Of a stretch of DNA of 64,000 nt, positions 47,916 through 63,900 are shown piece after piece. The DNA comes from Homarus americanus (lineage: Eukaryota; Arthropoda; Malacostraca; Decapoda; Nephropidae). Below the pieces are notes generated by a model. That model was not told the origin of the DNA. It made no database searches and saw nothing but the letters and a program-made list of their open reading frames with translations. Location of the stretch: NCBI RefSeq assembly GCF_018991925.1, contig NW_024756914.1, positions 10,913,303 through 10,977,302 of the forward strand, in the 5' to 3' direction. The stretch's first letter is position 1; each line of letters begins with the position of its first letter. A program made the position numbers and the translations under genes.

Positions 47916-50900
47916 TAGAAGTTACGTATTGCTCTGTACTGTATATACTGGACTGTACTGTATATTCTGCACTGTGCTGTATATACTGTACTGTACTGTA
48001 TATACTGTACTGTACTGCATATACTGTATTGTACTGTATATACTGTAATGTACAGTATATACTGTACTGTACTGTATATACTGTACTGTATTGTATATAC
48101 TGCACTGTACTGTATATACTGTACTGTACTGTATATACTGTACTGTACTGTATATACTGTACTGTGCTGTATATACTGCACTGTACTGTATATACTGTAC
48201 TGTACTGTACTGTACTGTATATTCTGTACTGTACTGGATATACTGTACTGTATATACTGTACTGTACTGTACTGTATATACTGTACTGTACTGTATATAC
48301 TGTACTGCATTGTATGTACTGTTCTGTATTGCATATACTGTACTGTACTGAGTATACTGTACTGTATATACTGTACTGTACTGTATATACTGTACTGCAT
48401 ATACTGTACTGCACTGTACTGTATATACTGTACTGTACTGTATATACTGGACTGTACTGTATATTCTGCACTGTACTGTATATACTGTACTGTACTGCAT
48501 ATAATGTACTGTACTGCATATACTGTACTGCATATACTGTACTGTACAGTACTCTATATACTGCACTGTACTGCATATACTGTACTGTACCGTATATACT
48601 GTACTGTACAGTATATACTGTACTGTACTGTATATACTGTACTGTACTGCATATACTGTACTGTATATACTGTACTGTACTGTATATACTGTACTGTACT
48701 GTACTGTACTGTATATTCTGTACTGTACTGTATATACTGTGTATACTGTACTGTACTATATATACTGTACTGTACTGCATATACTGTACTTTACTGTATA
48801 TACTGTACTGTACTGTATATGCTGTACTGTACTGTATATACTGCACTGCATATACTGTACTGTACTGTACTGTATATACTGTACTGTACTGTACTGTACT
48901 GTATATACTGTACTGTACTGTATATACTGCACTGTACTGCATATACTGTACTGTTCTGCATATACTATACTGTACTGCATATACTGTACTGTATATACTG
49001 TACTGTACTGTATATACTGTACTGTACTGTATATACTGTACTGTACTACATATACTGTACTGTAATGCATATACTCTACTGTACTGTATATACTGTACTG
49101 TGCTGTATATACTGTACTGTACTATATATACTGTACTGTACTGCATATACTGTACTGTACTGTATATACTGTACTGCACTATATATACTGTACTGTACTA
49201 TATTTACTGCACTGTACTGTATATACTGTACTGTACTGCATATACTGTACTGTACTACATATACTGTACTGTACTGTATATAATGTACTGTACTATATAT
49301 ACTGTACTGTATATACTGTATTACATATACTGTACTGTACTGCATAAATGTACTGTACTGTATATACTGTACTTTACTGTACTGTATATACTGTACTTTA
49401 CTGTACTGTATATACTGTACTGCACTGTATATACTTTACTGTACTGCATATACTGTACTGTACTGCATATACTGTACTCTACTGGACTGTATATACTGTA
49501 CTGTAGTGTATATACTGTACTGCACTGCATATAATGAACTGTACTGCATATACTGTACTGTACAGTATATACTGTACTGTACTCTATATACTGTACTGTA
49601 TAGACTGCACTGTATTGCATATACTGTACTGTACTGTATATACTGTACTGTACCATACTGTATATACTGTAATGTATTGTATATACTGTACTGTACTGTA
49701 TATACTGCACTGTACTGTATACACTGTACTATACTTCATATACTGTACTGTACAGTATATGCAGTACTGTACTGTATATACTGTACTCTACTGCATATAC
49801 TGTACTGTACTGTATATACTGTACTGTACTGTATATACTGTACTGTACTGTATATACTGTACTGTATTGTATATACTGCACTGTACTGTATACACTATAC
49901 TGTACTGTATATACTGTACTGTACTGTATATACTGTACTATGCTGTATATACTGCACTGTACTGTATATACTGTACTGTACTGTACTGTACTGTATATTC
50001 TGTACTGTACTGTATATACTGTACTGTACTGTATTGTACTGTACGGTTTATTCTGTACTGTACTGGATATACTGTACTGTACTGTATATACTGTACTGTA
50101 CTGCATATACTGTACTGTACTGTATATACTGTACTGTACTGTACTGTATATACTGTACTGTACTGTATATACTGAACTGTACTACATATACTGTACTGTA
50201 CTACATATCCTGTACTGTACTGCATATACTGTACTGTACTGTATATACTGTACTGTACTTTATATACTATACTGTATTGTATATACTGCTCTGTACTGTA
50301 TATACTGTACTGTACTGTATACACTGTTCTGTACTGTATATACTGTACTATGCTGTATATACTGCACTGTACTGTATATACTGTACTGTACTGTATTGTA
50401 CTGTACGGTATATTCTGTACTGTACTGGATATACTGTACTGTATATACTGTACTGTACTGTATATACTGTACTGTACTGTATATACTGTACTGTACTGCA
50501 TATACTGTACTGTACTGCATATACTGTACTGTACTGTATATACTGTACTGTATTGTATATACTGTACTGTACTGTATATACTATACTGCATATACTGTAC
50601 TGTACTGTACTGTACTGTATATACTGTACTGTACTGTATATACTGCACTGTACTGCATATACTGTACTGTACTGCATATACTATACAGTACTGCATATAC
50701 TATACTGTACTGTATATACTGTACTGTACTGTACTGTATATACTGTACTGTACTGTATATACTGAACTGTACTACATATACTGTACTGTACTGCATATAC
50801 TGTACTGTACTGTATATACTGTACTGTACTTTATATACTGTATTGTACTGTATATACTGCACTGTACGGTAAATACTGTATTATACTGTATATACTGTAC

Positions 50901-53900
50901 TGTACTGTATATACTGTACTGTACTGTATATACTGTACTGTACAGTATATACTGTACTGTACAGTATATACTGTACTATACAGTATATACTGTACTGTAC
51001 TGTATATACTGTACTGTATTGTATATACTGCACTGTACTGTATATACTGTACTATACTGTATATACTGTACTGTGCTGTATATACTGCACTGTACTGTAT
51101 ATACTGTACTGTACTGTACTGTACTGTACTGTATATTCTGTACTGTACTGGATATACTGTACTGTATATACTTTACTGTACTGTATATACTGTACTTCAT
51201 ATACTGTACTGTACTGAATATACTGTACTGTACTGTATATACTGTGCTGTACTGTATTACTGTACTGTATATACTGTACTGCATATACTGTACTGCACTG
51301 TACTGTATATACTGTACTGTACTGTATATACTGTACTGTACTGTATATACTGGACTGTACTGTATATTCTGCACTGTGCTGTATATACTGTACTGTACTG
51401 TATATACTGTACTGTACTGCATATACTGTATTGTACTGTATATATTGTAATGTACAGTATATACTGTACTGTACTGTATATACTGTACTGTATTGTATAT
51501 ACTGCACTGTACTGTATATACTGTACTGTACTGTATATACTGTACTGTACTGTATATACTGTACTGTGCTGTATATACTGCACTGTACTGTATATACTGT
51601 ACTGTATATACTGTACTCTACAGTATATACTGTACTGTATATACTGTACTGTATTGTATATACTGCACTGTACTGTATATACTGTACTGTACTGTATATA
51701 CTGTACTGTACTGTATATACTGTACTGTATTGTATATATTGCACTGTACTGTATATATTGTACTGTACTGTATATACTGTACTGTACTGTATATACTGTA
51801 CTGTGCTGTATATACTGCACTGTACTGTATATACTGTACTGTACTGTACTGTACTGTACTGTGTATTCTGTACTGTACTGGATATACTGTACTGTATATA
51901 CTTTACTGTACTGTATATACTGTACTGCATAAACTGTATTGTACTGAATATACTGTACTGTACTGTATATACTGTGCTGTACTGTATTACTGTACTGTAT
52001 ATACTGTACTGCATATACTGTACTGCACTGTACTGTATATACTGTACTGTACTGTATATACTGGACTGTACTGTATATTCTGCACTGTGCTGTATATACT
52101 GTACTGTACTGTATATACTGTACTGTACTGCATATGCTGTATTGTACTGTATATACTGTAATGTACCGTATATACTGTACTGTACTGTATATACTGTACT
52201 GTATTGTATATACTGCACTGTACTGTATATACTGTACTGTACTGTATATACTGTACTGTGCTGTATATACTGCACTGTACTGTATATACTGTACTGTATA
52301 TTCTGTACTGTTCTGGATATACTGTACTGTATATACTGTACTGTACTGTATATACTGTACTGTACTGTATATACTGTACTGTATTGTATGTACTGTTCTG
52401 TACTGCATATACTGTACTGTACTGAATATACTGTACTGTACTGTATATACTGTGCTGTACAGTATTACTGTACTGTATATACAGTACTGCATATACTGTA
52501 CTGCACTGTACTGTATATACTGTACTGTACTGTATATACTGGACTGTACTGTATATTCTGCACTGTACTGTATATACTGTACTGTACTGGATATACTGTA
52601 GTGTACTGCATATACTGTACTGCATATACTGTACTGTACAGTACTCTATATACTGCACTGTACTACATATACTGTACTGTACCGTATATACTGTACTGTA
52701 CAGTATATGCTGTACTGTACTGTATATACTGTACTGCATATACTGTACTGTATATACTGTACTGTACTGTATATACTGTACTGTACTGTACTGTTCTGTA
52801 TATTCTGTACTGTACTGTATATACTGTGTATACTGTACTGTACTATATATACTGTACTGTACTGCATATACTGTACTTTACTGTATATACTGTACTGTAC
52901 TATATATGCTGTACTGTACTGTATATACTGCACTGCATATACTGTACTGTACTGTATATACTGTACTGTACTGTATATACTGCACTGTACTGCATATACT
53001 GTACTTTTCTGCATATACTATACTGTACTGCATATACTGTACTGTACTGTATATACTGTACTGTACTGTACTGTATATACTGTACTGTACTGTATATACT
53101 GTACTGAACTACATATACTCTACTGTAATGCATATACTGTACTGTATATACTGTACTGTGCTGTATATACTGTACTGTACTATATATGCTGTACTGTACT
53201 GCATATACTGTACTGTACTGTATATACTGTACTGCACTATATATACTGTACAGTACTATATTTACTGCACTGTACTGTATATACTGTACTGTACTGCATA
53301 TACTTTACTGTACTACATATACTGTACTGTACTGTATATAATGTACTGTACTATATATACTGTACTGTATATACTGTATTACATATACTGTACTGTACTG
53401 CATAAATGTACTGGACTGTATATACTGTACTGCATTGTATATACTGTACTGTACTGTATATACTGTACTGTACTGCATATACTGTACTGTACTTAATATA
53501 CTGTACTCTACTGGACTGTATATACTGTACTGTACTGTATATACTGTACTGCACTGCATATACTGAACTGTACTGCATATACTGTACTGTACAGTATGTA
53601 CTGTACTGTACTCTATATACTGTACTGTATAGACTGCACTGTATTGCATATACTGTACTGTACTGTATATACTGTACTGTACCATAGTGTATATACTGTA
53701 ATGTATTGTATATACTGTACTGTACTGTATATACTGCACTGTACTGTATACACTGTACTGTACTTCATATACTGTACTGTGCAGTATTTGCAGTACTGTA
53801 TTGTATATACTGTACTGTAATGCATATACTGTACTGTACTGTATATACTGTACTGTACTGTATATACTGTACTGCACTGTATATACTGTACTGTATTGTA

Positions 53901-54940
53901 TATACTGCACTGTACTCTATATACTGTACTGTACTGTATATACTGTACTGTACTGTATATACTGTACTATGCTGTATATACTGCACTGTACTGTATATAC
54001 TGTACTGTACTGTACTGTATATTCTGTACTGTACTGTATATACTGTACTGTACTGTATATACTGAACTGTACTACATATACTGTACTGTACTGCATATAC
54101 TGTACTGTATATACTGTACTGTACTTTATATACTGTACTGTATTGTATATACTGTACTGTACTGCATATACTGTACTGTACTGTATATACTGTACTGTAC
54201 TGTACTGTACTGTATATACTGTACTGTACTGTATATACTGAACTGTACTACATATACTGTACTGTACTGCATATACTGTACTGTACTGTATATACTGTAC
54301 TGTACTTTATATACTGTACTGCATTGTATATACTGCTCTGTACTGTATATACTGTACTGTATATACTGTACTGTATATACTGTACTATGCTGTATATACT
54401 GCACTGTACTGTATATACTGTACTGTACTGTACTGTACTGTATGGTATATTCTGTACTGTACTGGATATACTGTACTGTATATACTGTACTGTACTGTAT
54501 ATACTGTACTGTACTGTATATACTGTACTGTATTGTATATACTGTACTGTACTGCATATACTGTACTGTACTGTACTGTATATACTGTACTGTACTGTAT
54601 TACTGTACTGTATATACTGTACTGTATTATATATACTGTACTGTACTGTATATGCTGTACTTTACTGTATATACTGTACTGCATATACTGTACTGTACTG
54701 TACTGTATATACTGCACTGTACTGCATATACTGTACTGTACAGCATATACTATACAGTACTGCATATACTGTACTGTACTGTATATACTGTACTGTACTG
54801 TATATACTGTACTGTACTATACTGTATATACTGTACTGTACTGTATATACTGAACTGTACTACATATACTGTACTGTACTGCATATACTGTACTGTACTG
54901 TATATACTGTACTGTACTTTATATACTGTATTGTAACTCA
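47916..54940. repeat. CTGTA/TATA satellite, regular part (7.0 kb)
   Basis: Dominant units are (CTGTA)x3+TATA (19 bp) and (CTGTA)x2+TATA (14 bp), in places more CTGTA copies, with point variants CTGCA, CTGTG and CATA. None of the common units contains a stop in any of six frames, giving open frames up to about 580 codons on both strands with 19-residue periodicity. Rare landmarks repeat at a distance of about 4.03-4.11 kb, showing a large internal duplication. Confidence 0.96.
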
Positions 54941-57900
54941 CACTGTGCACATTCTGTACTGTACCATTACTGTACTGTATATAAATAATGTTTGTAATAT
55001 ACTGTGCTGTATTGTATACACTACTGTGCTGTATATACTGTGCTGTACTGTATATGCTAATACTGTACAGTATATGCTGTACTACTGTATATACTGTGCT
55101 GTACTGTATATACTATACTAGTACTGTATATACTGTGCGAATAATGTATATACTGTGCTGTACTGTACTGTATATGCTGTACTGTACTACATATACTGTG
55201 CTATTACTGCATATGCTGTACTGTGCTGTATATAATGTATGGTACTGTATATACTGTACTGTATAACAAACTGTACTGCATATACTGTGCTATACCTAGA
55301 TATACACAATACACAATACTTACTGTATATAACTGTACTGTATTATTATATACTAAACATTACTATATATACCACTATACTGTATACTGTACTGTACATA
55401 TACAATACTGTACTACTATATACACAATACTTGTGCTGTATATTCTCTGTGCTGTATAAACTGTACCACTGTATATGCTGTAAATGGACTGCTTTACTGT
55501 AAATGTACTGTATATCACTGTGCTCTACTGTATATACTGTACTGTATTGTATATACTATTGCTATTACTGTACTGTACTGTACTGTATATACAGTGCTGT
55601 CACAATATAGCTAATACTGTACTGTATATAGTGTACTCACATATACTCGCTCTACAAGATAGTATATACAGTACTGGACTGTATAAATGTACTGTACTGT
55701 ATATACTACACTGTACTGTATATCACATGCACTACTGTATATAGTGTACTACATATACTGTACTCTGTATAAACATTACTGTACTGTATATACTGTAGTG
55801 TACATTATATACTGTAATACACTTTACTGTACTGTATATACTGCACTTCATATACTGTACTATTACTGGATATACTGTACTATACTGTATATACTGTACT
55901 GTACCTATATGCTCAATGCTACATATATACTGTACTGTCACGCTTATATAAAAAAACTACAGCACAAATATAATGTACTAACAACATATACTGCACTGTG
56001 CTGAATATACTGTACTGTACTACAAACTATGCTAATACTGCATATGCACATATATACTGTTAAACTATTACTATACTGTATATACTGTACTGTATATATA
56101 CTCTACAAACACATATGCTATTGCTGTACTGCAATACTGTACTATACTGTATAAATGTACTGTACTCTATATATACTGTACTGTACTGTACATACAGAAC
56201 GGTATATACTGTGCTCACTGTACTATTACTGTGCTGCATATACTGTGCTGTGCTGTATATAATCAATGCTGTGCTGTATATACTGCACTGTACTGTATGC
56301 TGTACTGTACTACATATACTGTGCTGTACTCATATACTATAATATACTGTTAAACTGTGCTATACTGTATATACTGTACTGAACTGTATATACTGACTGC
56401 ATATACTGTACTGTGACTAGATGTAGTTGCTATACTGTATATACTGTACTGCACTGTATATACTGTACTGCACATACTGTACTGTACTTTACTGTATACA
56501 CAATAGTGTGCACAACATATGCTGTACTACTGCATATACTGCACAGCACTGATATACTGTACTATACTGTATATAGTGTACTATTATTATATATACTGTA
56601 CTGTACTGTATATACTGTACTATACTATATATACTGTACTATTACTATACTGTACTGCTACTATATATAATGTATAATATACTGTACACCAGTGCTGTAC
56701 TCTCTGTACTGTATATACTGTGCTGTGCTGTATATACTGTACACAATAACTGCTATATGTACAAACACAAAAAAAAACAAAAATATACTGTGCATTACTA
56801 ATAAATACTGCTGTACTGATATACTGTCTACCTAATATACTACTGTACTGCATATGCTGTAATGTGTGCATATCACAATGCACAAACTGTCATGACTGTA
56901 TATACTGTGCTGTACTCATACTGTATACACTGTACTATACTGTATATACTGTACTATACTTTATATACTGTACTGTGCTGTATATGCACAATACTATACT
57001 CAATACTACTGTACTGTATATATAAATACTATAATGTATATACTATTACTGAATGCATATACTGTACTATGCTGTATATACTGTGCTGTACTGTATATAC
57101 TGTGCTATAGGAGTAACTGTGTGCACATACTGTACTGTACTGCCGTGCTGTATAAGAGATGTGTTTTGTATATACTGTACTGTTCTGTATTCACTGCACT
57201 ATTACTGTATATACTGTACTTTATGCTGTAAACACTGTACAGTACATGCTATCAGCTCACTTACTGTATATACTGTACCCATGCTGCATATACTATACTG
57301 TGCCTGTATATACTGTACTGTACTGTATATACTGTCATACTGTATATGCTGTAATTTACTGCATATACTGTAATCTACTGTATATGCTGTACTCGACTGT
57401 ATATACTGTACTGTATTGTATATACTGTACTGTACTGTACTGTGCTGTATATAAGAATTATGTATATACTGTGCTGCACTCATATATATACAGTGCTATT
57501 TTCTTATATATACTGTGCTGTACTGTATATAATTATTTTCATATACTGTGTATTGTACTGTATGGTTATATACAATTACTGTGCACTGGCTAGCCTATAA
57601 TGCTATTACTATTATATACTGCGCAATACTATTATATAGTGTACTGTGCATATACTGTGCTATTACGGCATATACCATACTATATAATATAAAAACTGTA
57701 CTGTACTGTACTGTATACTCTATAACTGTATACTGTACTGTATATACTGCACTGCATATACTGTACTGTACGGATATACTATACTATACACAATACATAT
57801 ACTTTACTGTATTAATATATACTGTACTACATATACTGTACTGTACTGTCTTGGTATATATAATTACTGTACTGTATATGTACTATTACTATTATATGCT

Positions 57901-60900
57901 GCGCTGTGCTATTATATGCTGTGCTGTGCTGTTTATGCTGTGGGATTACTGCGTAATACTGTAAATGTGTTAAAGATGCTATTTGCCTGTGTATATGCTG
58001 TGCTGTGTTACTGTACTGTGCTGATTTTTATGCTATGCTGTACTGTACTGTACTGTATATACTGTAATATACTGCATAATACTGTGTATATATTAATGCT
58101 GTGCTGCATATGCTGTGCTGTCTGGCATATACTATACTATACTGTATAAACTGTACTTTCAATACTGTATATACTGTACTGTGCCTATATATATCTATAT
58201 ACTGTGCTGTACTGTATATACTGCACTGCATATACTGTACTGTACAGGATATACTGTACTATATTATATACTGTACTCATTGTATATACTATTACTACAT
58301 ATACTGTATACTTTGTGCTGTCGCGGTTATATATCAGTGTAATGCTATTATAATGTGCTGTGCTGTATATACTGCACTGTGCTGTATATATACTGTGCTA
58401 TTACTGTTTTATGCTGGTAAGTTTTCATAATACTCTAATGTATTAAAATACTGTACTGTACTGTATATACTGTGCTGTGATTTACTGTATACTATTACTG
58501 TTTATGCTGTACTATTAACTGTACTGTACTGTATATACTGCATATACTATGCTGTACAATTATATATATATTATTACTGTATATACTGTGCTGTTTTCAA
58601 TATGTATGCACAATACTATTATATACTGTGCTATTAATTGCATATACTATTACTATTATATTATATACTATTATATTATATAAATGCTGTATATATGTAT
58701 ATGTATGTATTAACCGCCATGCGCGCTGCTCGCGGGACGCGGCATGGCGTTGCTGGACTGGGACGGGTGCGGCGCTTTTGTGGTGGATAACACGGCAAAC
58801 GCTGTGCTGCGTATGCTGTGCTCTGTATCTGTGCTGTGCTATTAAAATGCTGCGCTGTGCTGTTGTATGCTGTGCTGTGCCTAATATATACTGTGCTGTG
58901 CTGCATATGCCTGTGATGTGTTAATATGCTGTGCTGTTACCGGTGTATGCTGTACCTGTGCCTGTATATGCTGTGCTGATCGCTTAACTGTATGCTGTGC
59001 TGTGCTGTATGTACTGTGCTGTGCTCGTATCACCTGTGCTATTATCTATATGCTGTGCTGTGCTGTATGCTGTGCTATGCTGCTGTGCTGTGCTGTGTAT
59101 GTTATTGCTGTGATGTATATGCTGTGCTGTGATGCATATGCTGTGCTGTGCTGTTAATATGCTGTGCTGTGCTGTGTATACTGTGCCACTGTTCTGAACT
59201 GTACTGTGTGCACATGCTGTGCTGTACTGTTCCGTGCTGTAATAATAAGGATTGTGTTTTGTATATGCTGTGTTCTGTATGTATGTATGCACATGTGTGT
59301 GTGTATGTATACTGTACTGTGTTATATCATTAACTGTATTATCTGCATATATATGCTGTGCTGAAAGGATAATGCGCACCAGTAGCGCAATATTAATATA
59401 TCTTTCAATGCACTGTATAATATGTGCTAATACCCTACATACTCGCCTTTTAATGCGGGCATACTTACTGTGCTGTACTTTTCAGTATATAATCTGCTGT
59501 ACTGTGTATGCTGTACTGTTTATACTGTACTATTACTGCATATGCTGTGCTAAGCTGAATATGCTAATACTGTACTGTTATATGCTGTTGCTGTGTTATT
59601 ACATGTTCTGTTAACATTGCGCATATGCTGCGCGCTCTACTGTTGATAATAACGGCGCATTGCTGCGTATGCTGTGCTGTGCTGTATATGCTGTGCTGTA
59701 CTACACATACTGTGCTGTCCTGCGCTATACTATACTGTCCACCAACATAATGCTGTACATGCTGCAATATGCTATGATAATACTGCATATAAATGTGCTG
59801 AATGCTGTGCTCTACTATATATACTGTGCTGTATTGCCATATACTGCCACCATGCTGTATACACGTGCTGTGCCAATGCTGTACTGTATATACAGTACTG
59901 TGCTGTATAAATATGCAACTGAACTGCACTGTGCATATATATACTGTGCTGTACTGCATATACTGTGCTGTCGCTAATATACTGTAATACTACACTGCAT
60001 AAACTGCAATGTACTCTATATACTGTGCTACTACTATTATATACAATATACTGTGCTGTGCATTAATATGCTACTTACACTGCATATACTGTGCTGTGAT
60101 GCATATGCTGTACTATACTGTATATGCTGTGCTATGCTATATATACTCTACTACATATACTGACTGACTGTACAGTATATATATGCACTGTGCCGTTATA
60201 CGTATGTACTATACTCTATATACCACACACTGCACTGTATATACATCCTGTACTACATATACTACTATACTATATACGTAAATATACTACAATATAAACT
60301 CTAACACTACTGCATATACTGCACCTGAACTGTAAACTATGCATACTACATATACTTTAATGTACTGCACATACTGTACTATACTGTATATAACAACAAC
60401 ACAACACAAACACACAAACTGTACTGTACTGTATACACTATACTATACTGTACATACTGTACTGAAAAGTATATCCCAACATGCTATTACTATACCATAT
60501 ACTGTGCTATACTGTATAATACTGCATGCTATTACTGCATATACTATACTGTACTGTATGATATACCATACTATATACTACTGTATATATGTCTAACTAT
60601 ATAAACTACTGTACAGATATATACTATGCTATATACTGTGCTATCTTTCTATACTGTACTCTATATGCTAATATAATATATATACATATATATACCCACA
60701 ATACTAAACAACATTTACTATTACTATATATACTGTACTATGTGCAATATACCTACCATACAATACTGTATAATGTACTGTACTGTAAATACTGTACTGA
60801 ATATAAATATACTGTGCTGCGTATACTACTGCAATGCTGCTACTGCATATACTCCACCAAATGCTATACTGCATATACTGTGCTGTGCCATATTACTGAA

Positions 60901-63900
60901 TACTTCTGTATATGCTGCACTGTACTGTATGCTGTGCTGTACTGTATGCTGTACTGTGCTACAATACTACTGTAATATCTGTATATACTGTACTGGCTGC
61001 ATATACTGTAATATACTGTATATACTGTACTGTACTGTATATACTATACATATACTGTATATATACCTACAAACAATACCTACATATATACTATACTGCA
61101 ATACACTACTATACTGTATATAATGTACTGTACAATGCTATACTGTACTGATATACTATACAGCATATACACTATACTTATATACTGTACTGTACATATA
61201 CTGTGCTGTACTGTATATGCTGTGCTGTTGCTATATATGCTGTGCTGTGTGTACCTACTATGCTGCATGCTGTACTGTGCTGTATGCTGTGCTGCTGCTG
61301 TGTGTGCTGTGCTGTGCTGTGTGTGTGCTGTGCTGTGCTGTATACTGTAGCTGTGCTGATGTGCTGTGCTGTGCTATGCTGTGTGTGATGTGCTGTGCTG
61401 TATATGCTGTGCTGTATATGCTGATACTGTGCTGTTTATGTGCTGTGCTGTGCTGTGCTGTATATGCTGTACTTTCATACCTATTATGTACTGTGTACTG
61501 TATATACTGTAATATGCTATATGTACTGTGCTGTACTGTATATACTGTCTGTACTGATGATAGACACTGTGCTGTATATGCTGTACTGTCATGCTGTGCT
61601 GTGCTGTGTATGCTTTACTGTGCTATGCTAAGCTGTATATGCTGTCTGTGCTGTATATACTGTGCTGTGTTATGCTCTGCTGTACTGTATGCTCTGTATG
61701 CTGTATATGCTGTACTGTATATACTGTGCTATGTGCATGTGCTGTGCTGTGCTGTATGCTGTGACTATGCTAATATATGCTGTATTACTGTACTGTGATA
61801 TACTGTGCCGTGCTGTGTGTACTATTACTGTATAGATATACTGTCTGTATGTTCTGTACTGTACTGTATAACTGCACTGTACTATATATACTGTACTGTG
61901 CTGTATATGCTGTACTGTGCACTATATAACTGCTGTAATGTATATACTGTATACATATGCTATATACTCTATATGCTGTGCTATGCTATATATACCTGTG
62001 CTTTACTGTATATACTGTATTATTACTACATGTATATGCTACATATACTGTGCACTATACATATAATGATATACTGTATGCTGTGCTGTGCTGTATATGC
62101 TGTGCTGTACTGATGTCTGTGCTATACTGTATATGCTGTGCTGTACTGTGCTGTATATACTGTGCTGTGTGATATGCTGCACTGTGCTGTGTCTGTACTT
62201 GTAGTGCTGTACTGATATGCTGTGTGTGTATGCTGTACTGTGCATGTGCTGCTGTATACTCTGTGTGCTGTACTGTATGCTATGATGCTGTGCTATACTG
62301 TGCTGTACTGTATATACTGTACTGTACTGCATATGCTGTACTGTGCTGTATGTGCTGTGCTCTGTCTGTGCTTACTGTACTGTATATACTGTGCTATACT
62401 GTAATATATACTGTGCTGTATATACTGTACTGTTACTGTGCTGTATATATACTGACTGTACTATATATACTGTGCTGTGTGATATACTGTGCTGTGCTAT
62501 GCTATACTGTGCTGTGCTGTATATACTGTGCTATTACTGTATTATTTACTGATGCTGTGCTGTTGTGCTGTATACTGTGCTGTGCTATCTGTATTATTGC
62601 TGTACTGTATATGCTGTGCTGTGTGATGCTGTGCTGTACTGTATGCTGTGCTGTATATGTGTGCTGTGCTGTATGCTGTGCACTATGTAAATGTGCTGTA
62701 CTGTGTATACTGTGCTGTGCTTATGCTGTACTGTACTGTATATATGCTGTACTGTATATGCCTGTATGCTGCTGTACTATAGCTATGCTGTGCTGTATAC
62801 TGTGCTGATACTAACTAATGTACTGTGTGCTGTTGTATGCTGTGCTGTGCTGTGCTCTATGCTGTGCTGTACTGTATATGCTGTGCTATTTCTCATATGC
62901 TGTGCTGTATACTGTGCTGTACTGTATGCTGTCTGTACTGTATATGCTGTATGTGCTACTTGTATGCTGTACTGTACATTCGTGTGTATACTGTGCTGTG
63001 CTGTATATGCTGCTGTACTGTATATACTGTGCTGTACTGTATATACTGTGCTGTGCCTGCTGTGCTGTGCTGTGCTGTACTGTATGCTATGTACTGCATA
63101 TACTGTGTGCTGTATATGCTGTGCTATGCTGTACTGTACTGTATATACTGTGCTTTATACTGTGCTGTATATATACTGTGCTGCTGTACTATGCTGTATA
63201 CTGTACTGTATAACTGTGCTGTGCCTGTATATACTGTGCTATAACTTATGTGCTGTGCTGTCTGTAATATGTATGCTGTGCTGTGTATACTGTGCTGTAC
63301 TGTATATGCTGCACTGTGCTGTATATGCTGTGCTGGTACTGTATATATACTGTGCTGTACTACGTATCTGTATGCTGTGCTATATGCTGTGCTGTGCTGT
63401 ATATATCTGCTGTGTACTGTATATACTGTGCTGCTGCTATACATGCTGTACTGTATATATACTGTGCTCTGTATCTGTGCTGTGCTATATGCTGTACTGT
63501 GCTGTATATGCTGTGCTGTACTGTATATGCTCTTTGCTGTGCACTGTATATACTGTGCTGTGTATATGTGCTGTGCATATATGCTGTGCTGTGCTGTGTA
63601 TACTGTGCTGATATGCTGTGTGTGCTGCATGTACTGTGCTGTGCTGTATGCTGTGCTGTGCCTGTATGTACTGTGCTGTGCTGTATTATGGCTGGCTGCT
63701 GTATAGCTGTGCTGTGTATGCTGTGCTGTGCTGTATGCACTGTGCTGTGCTGCTATGCTGTGCTTGTGCTGTATGTGTGCTGTGTATATGCTATGTATGC
63801 TGTATGCTGTGCTGTGTACATGTATGCTATGCTCTGTGCTGTATATGCTGTGCTGTGCTGTATGCTGTGCTGTGTGCTATACTGTGCTGTACTTATGCTG

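Noticed and set aside
47737..54936. Frames of 300-580 codons on both strands, one running through the N gap
   Set aside because: The satellite units lack stop codons in all frames; one frame even includes unknown bases.
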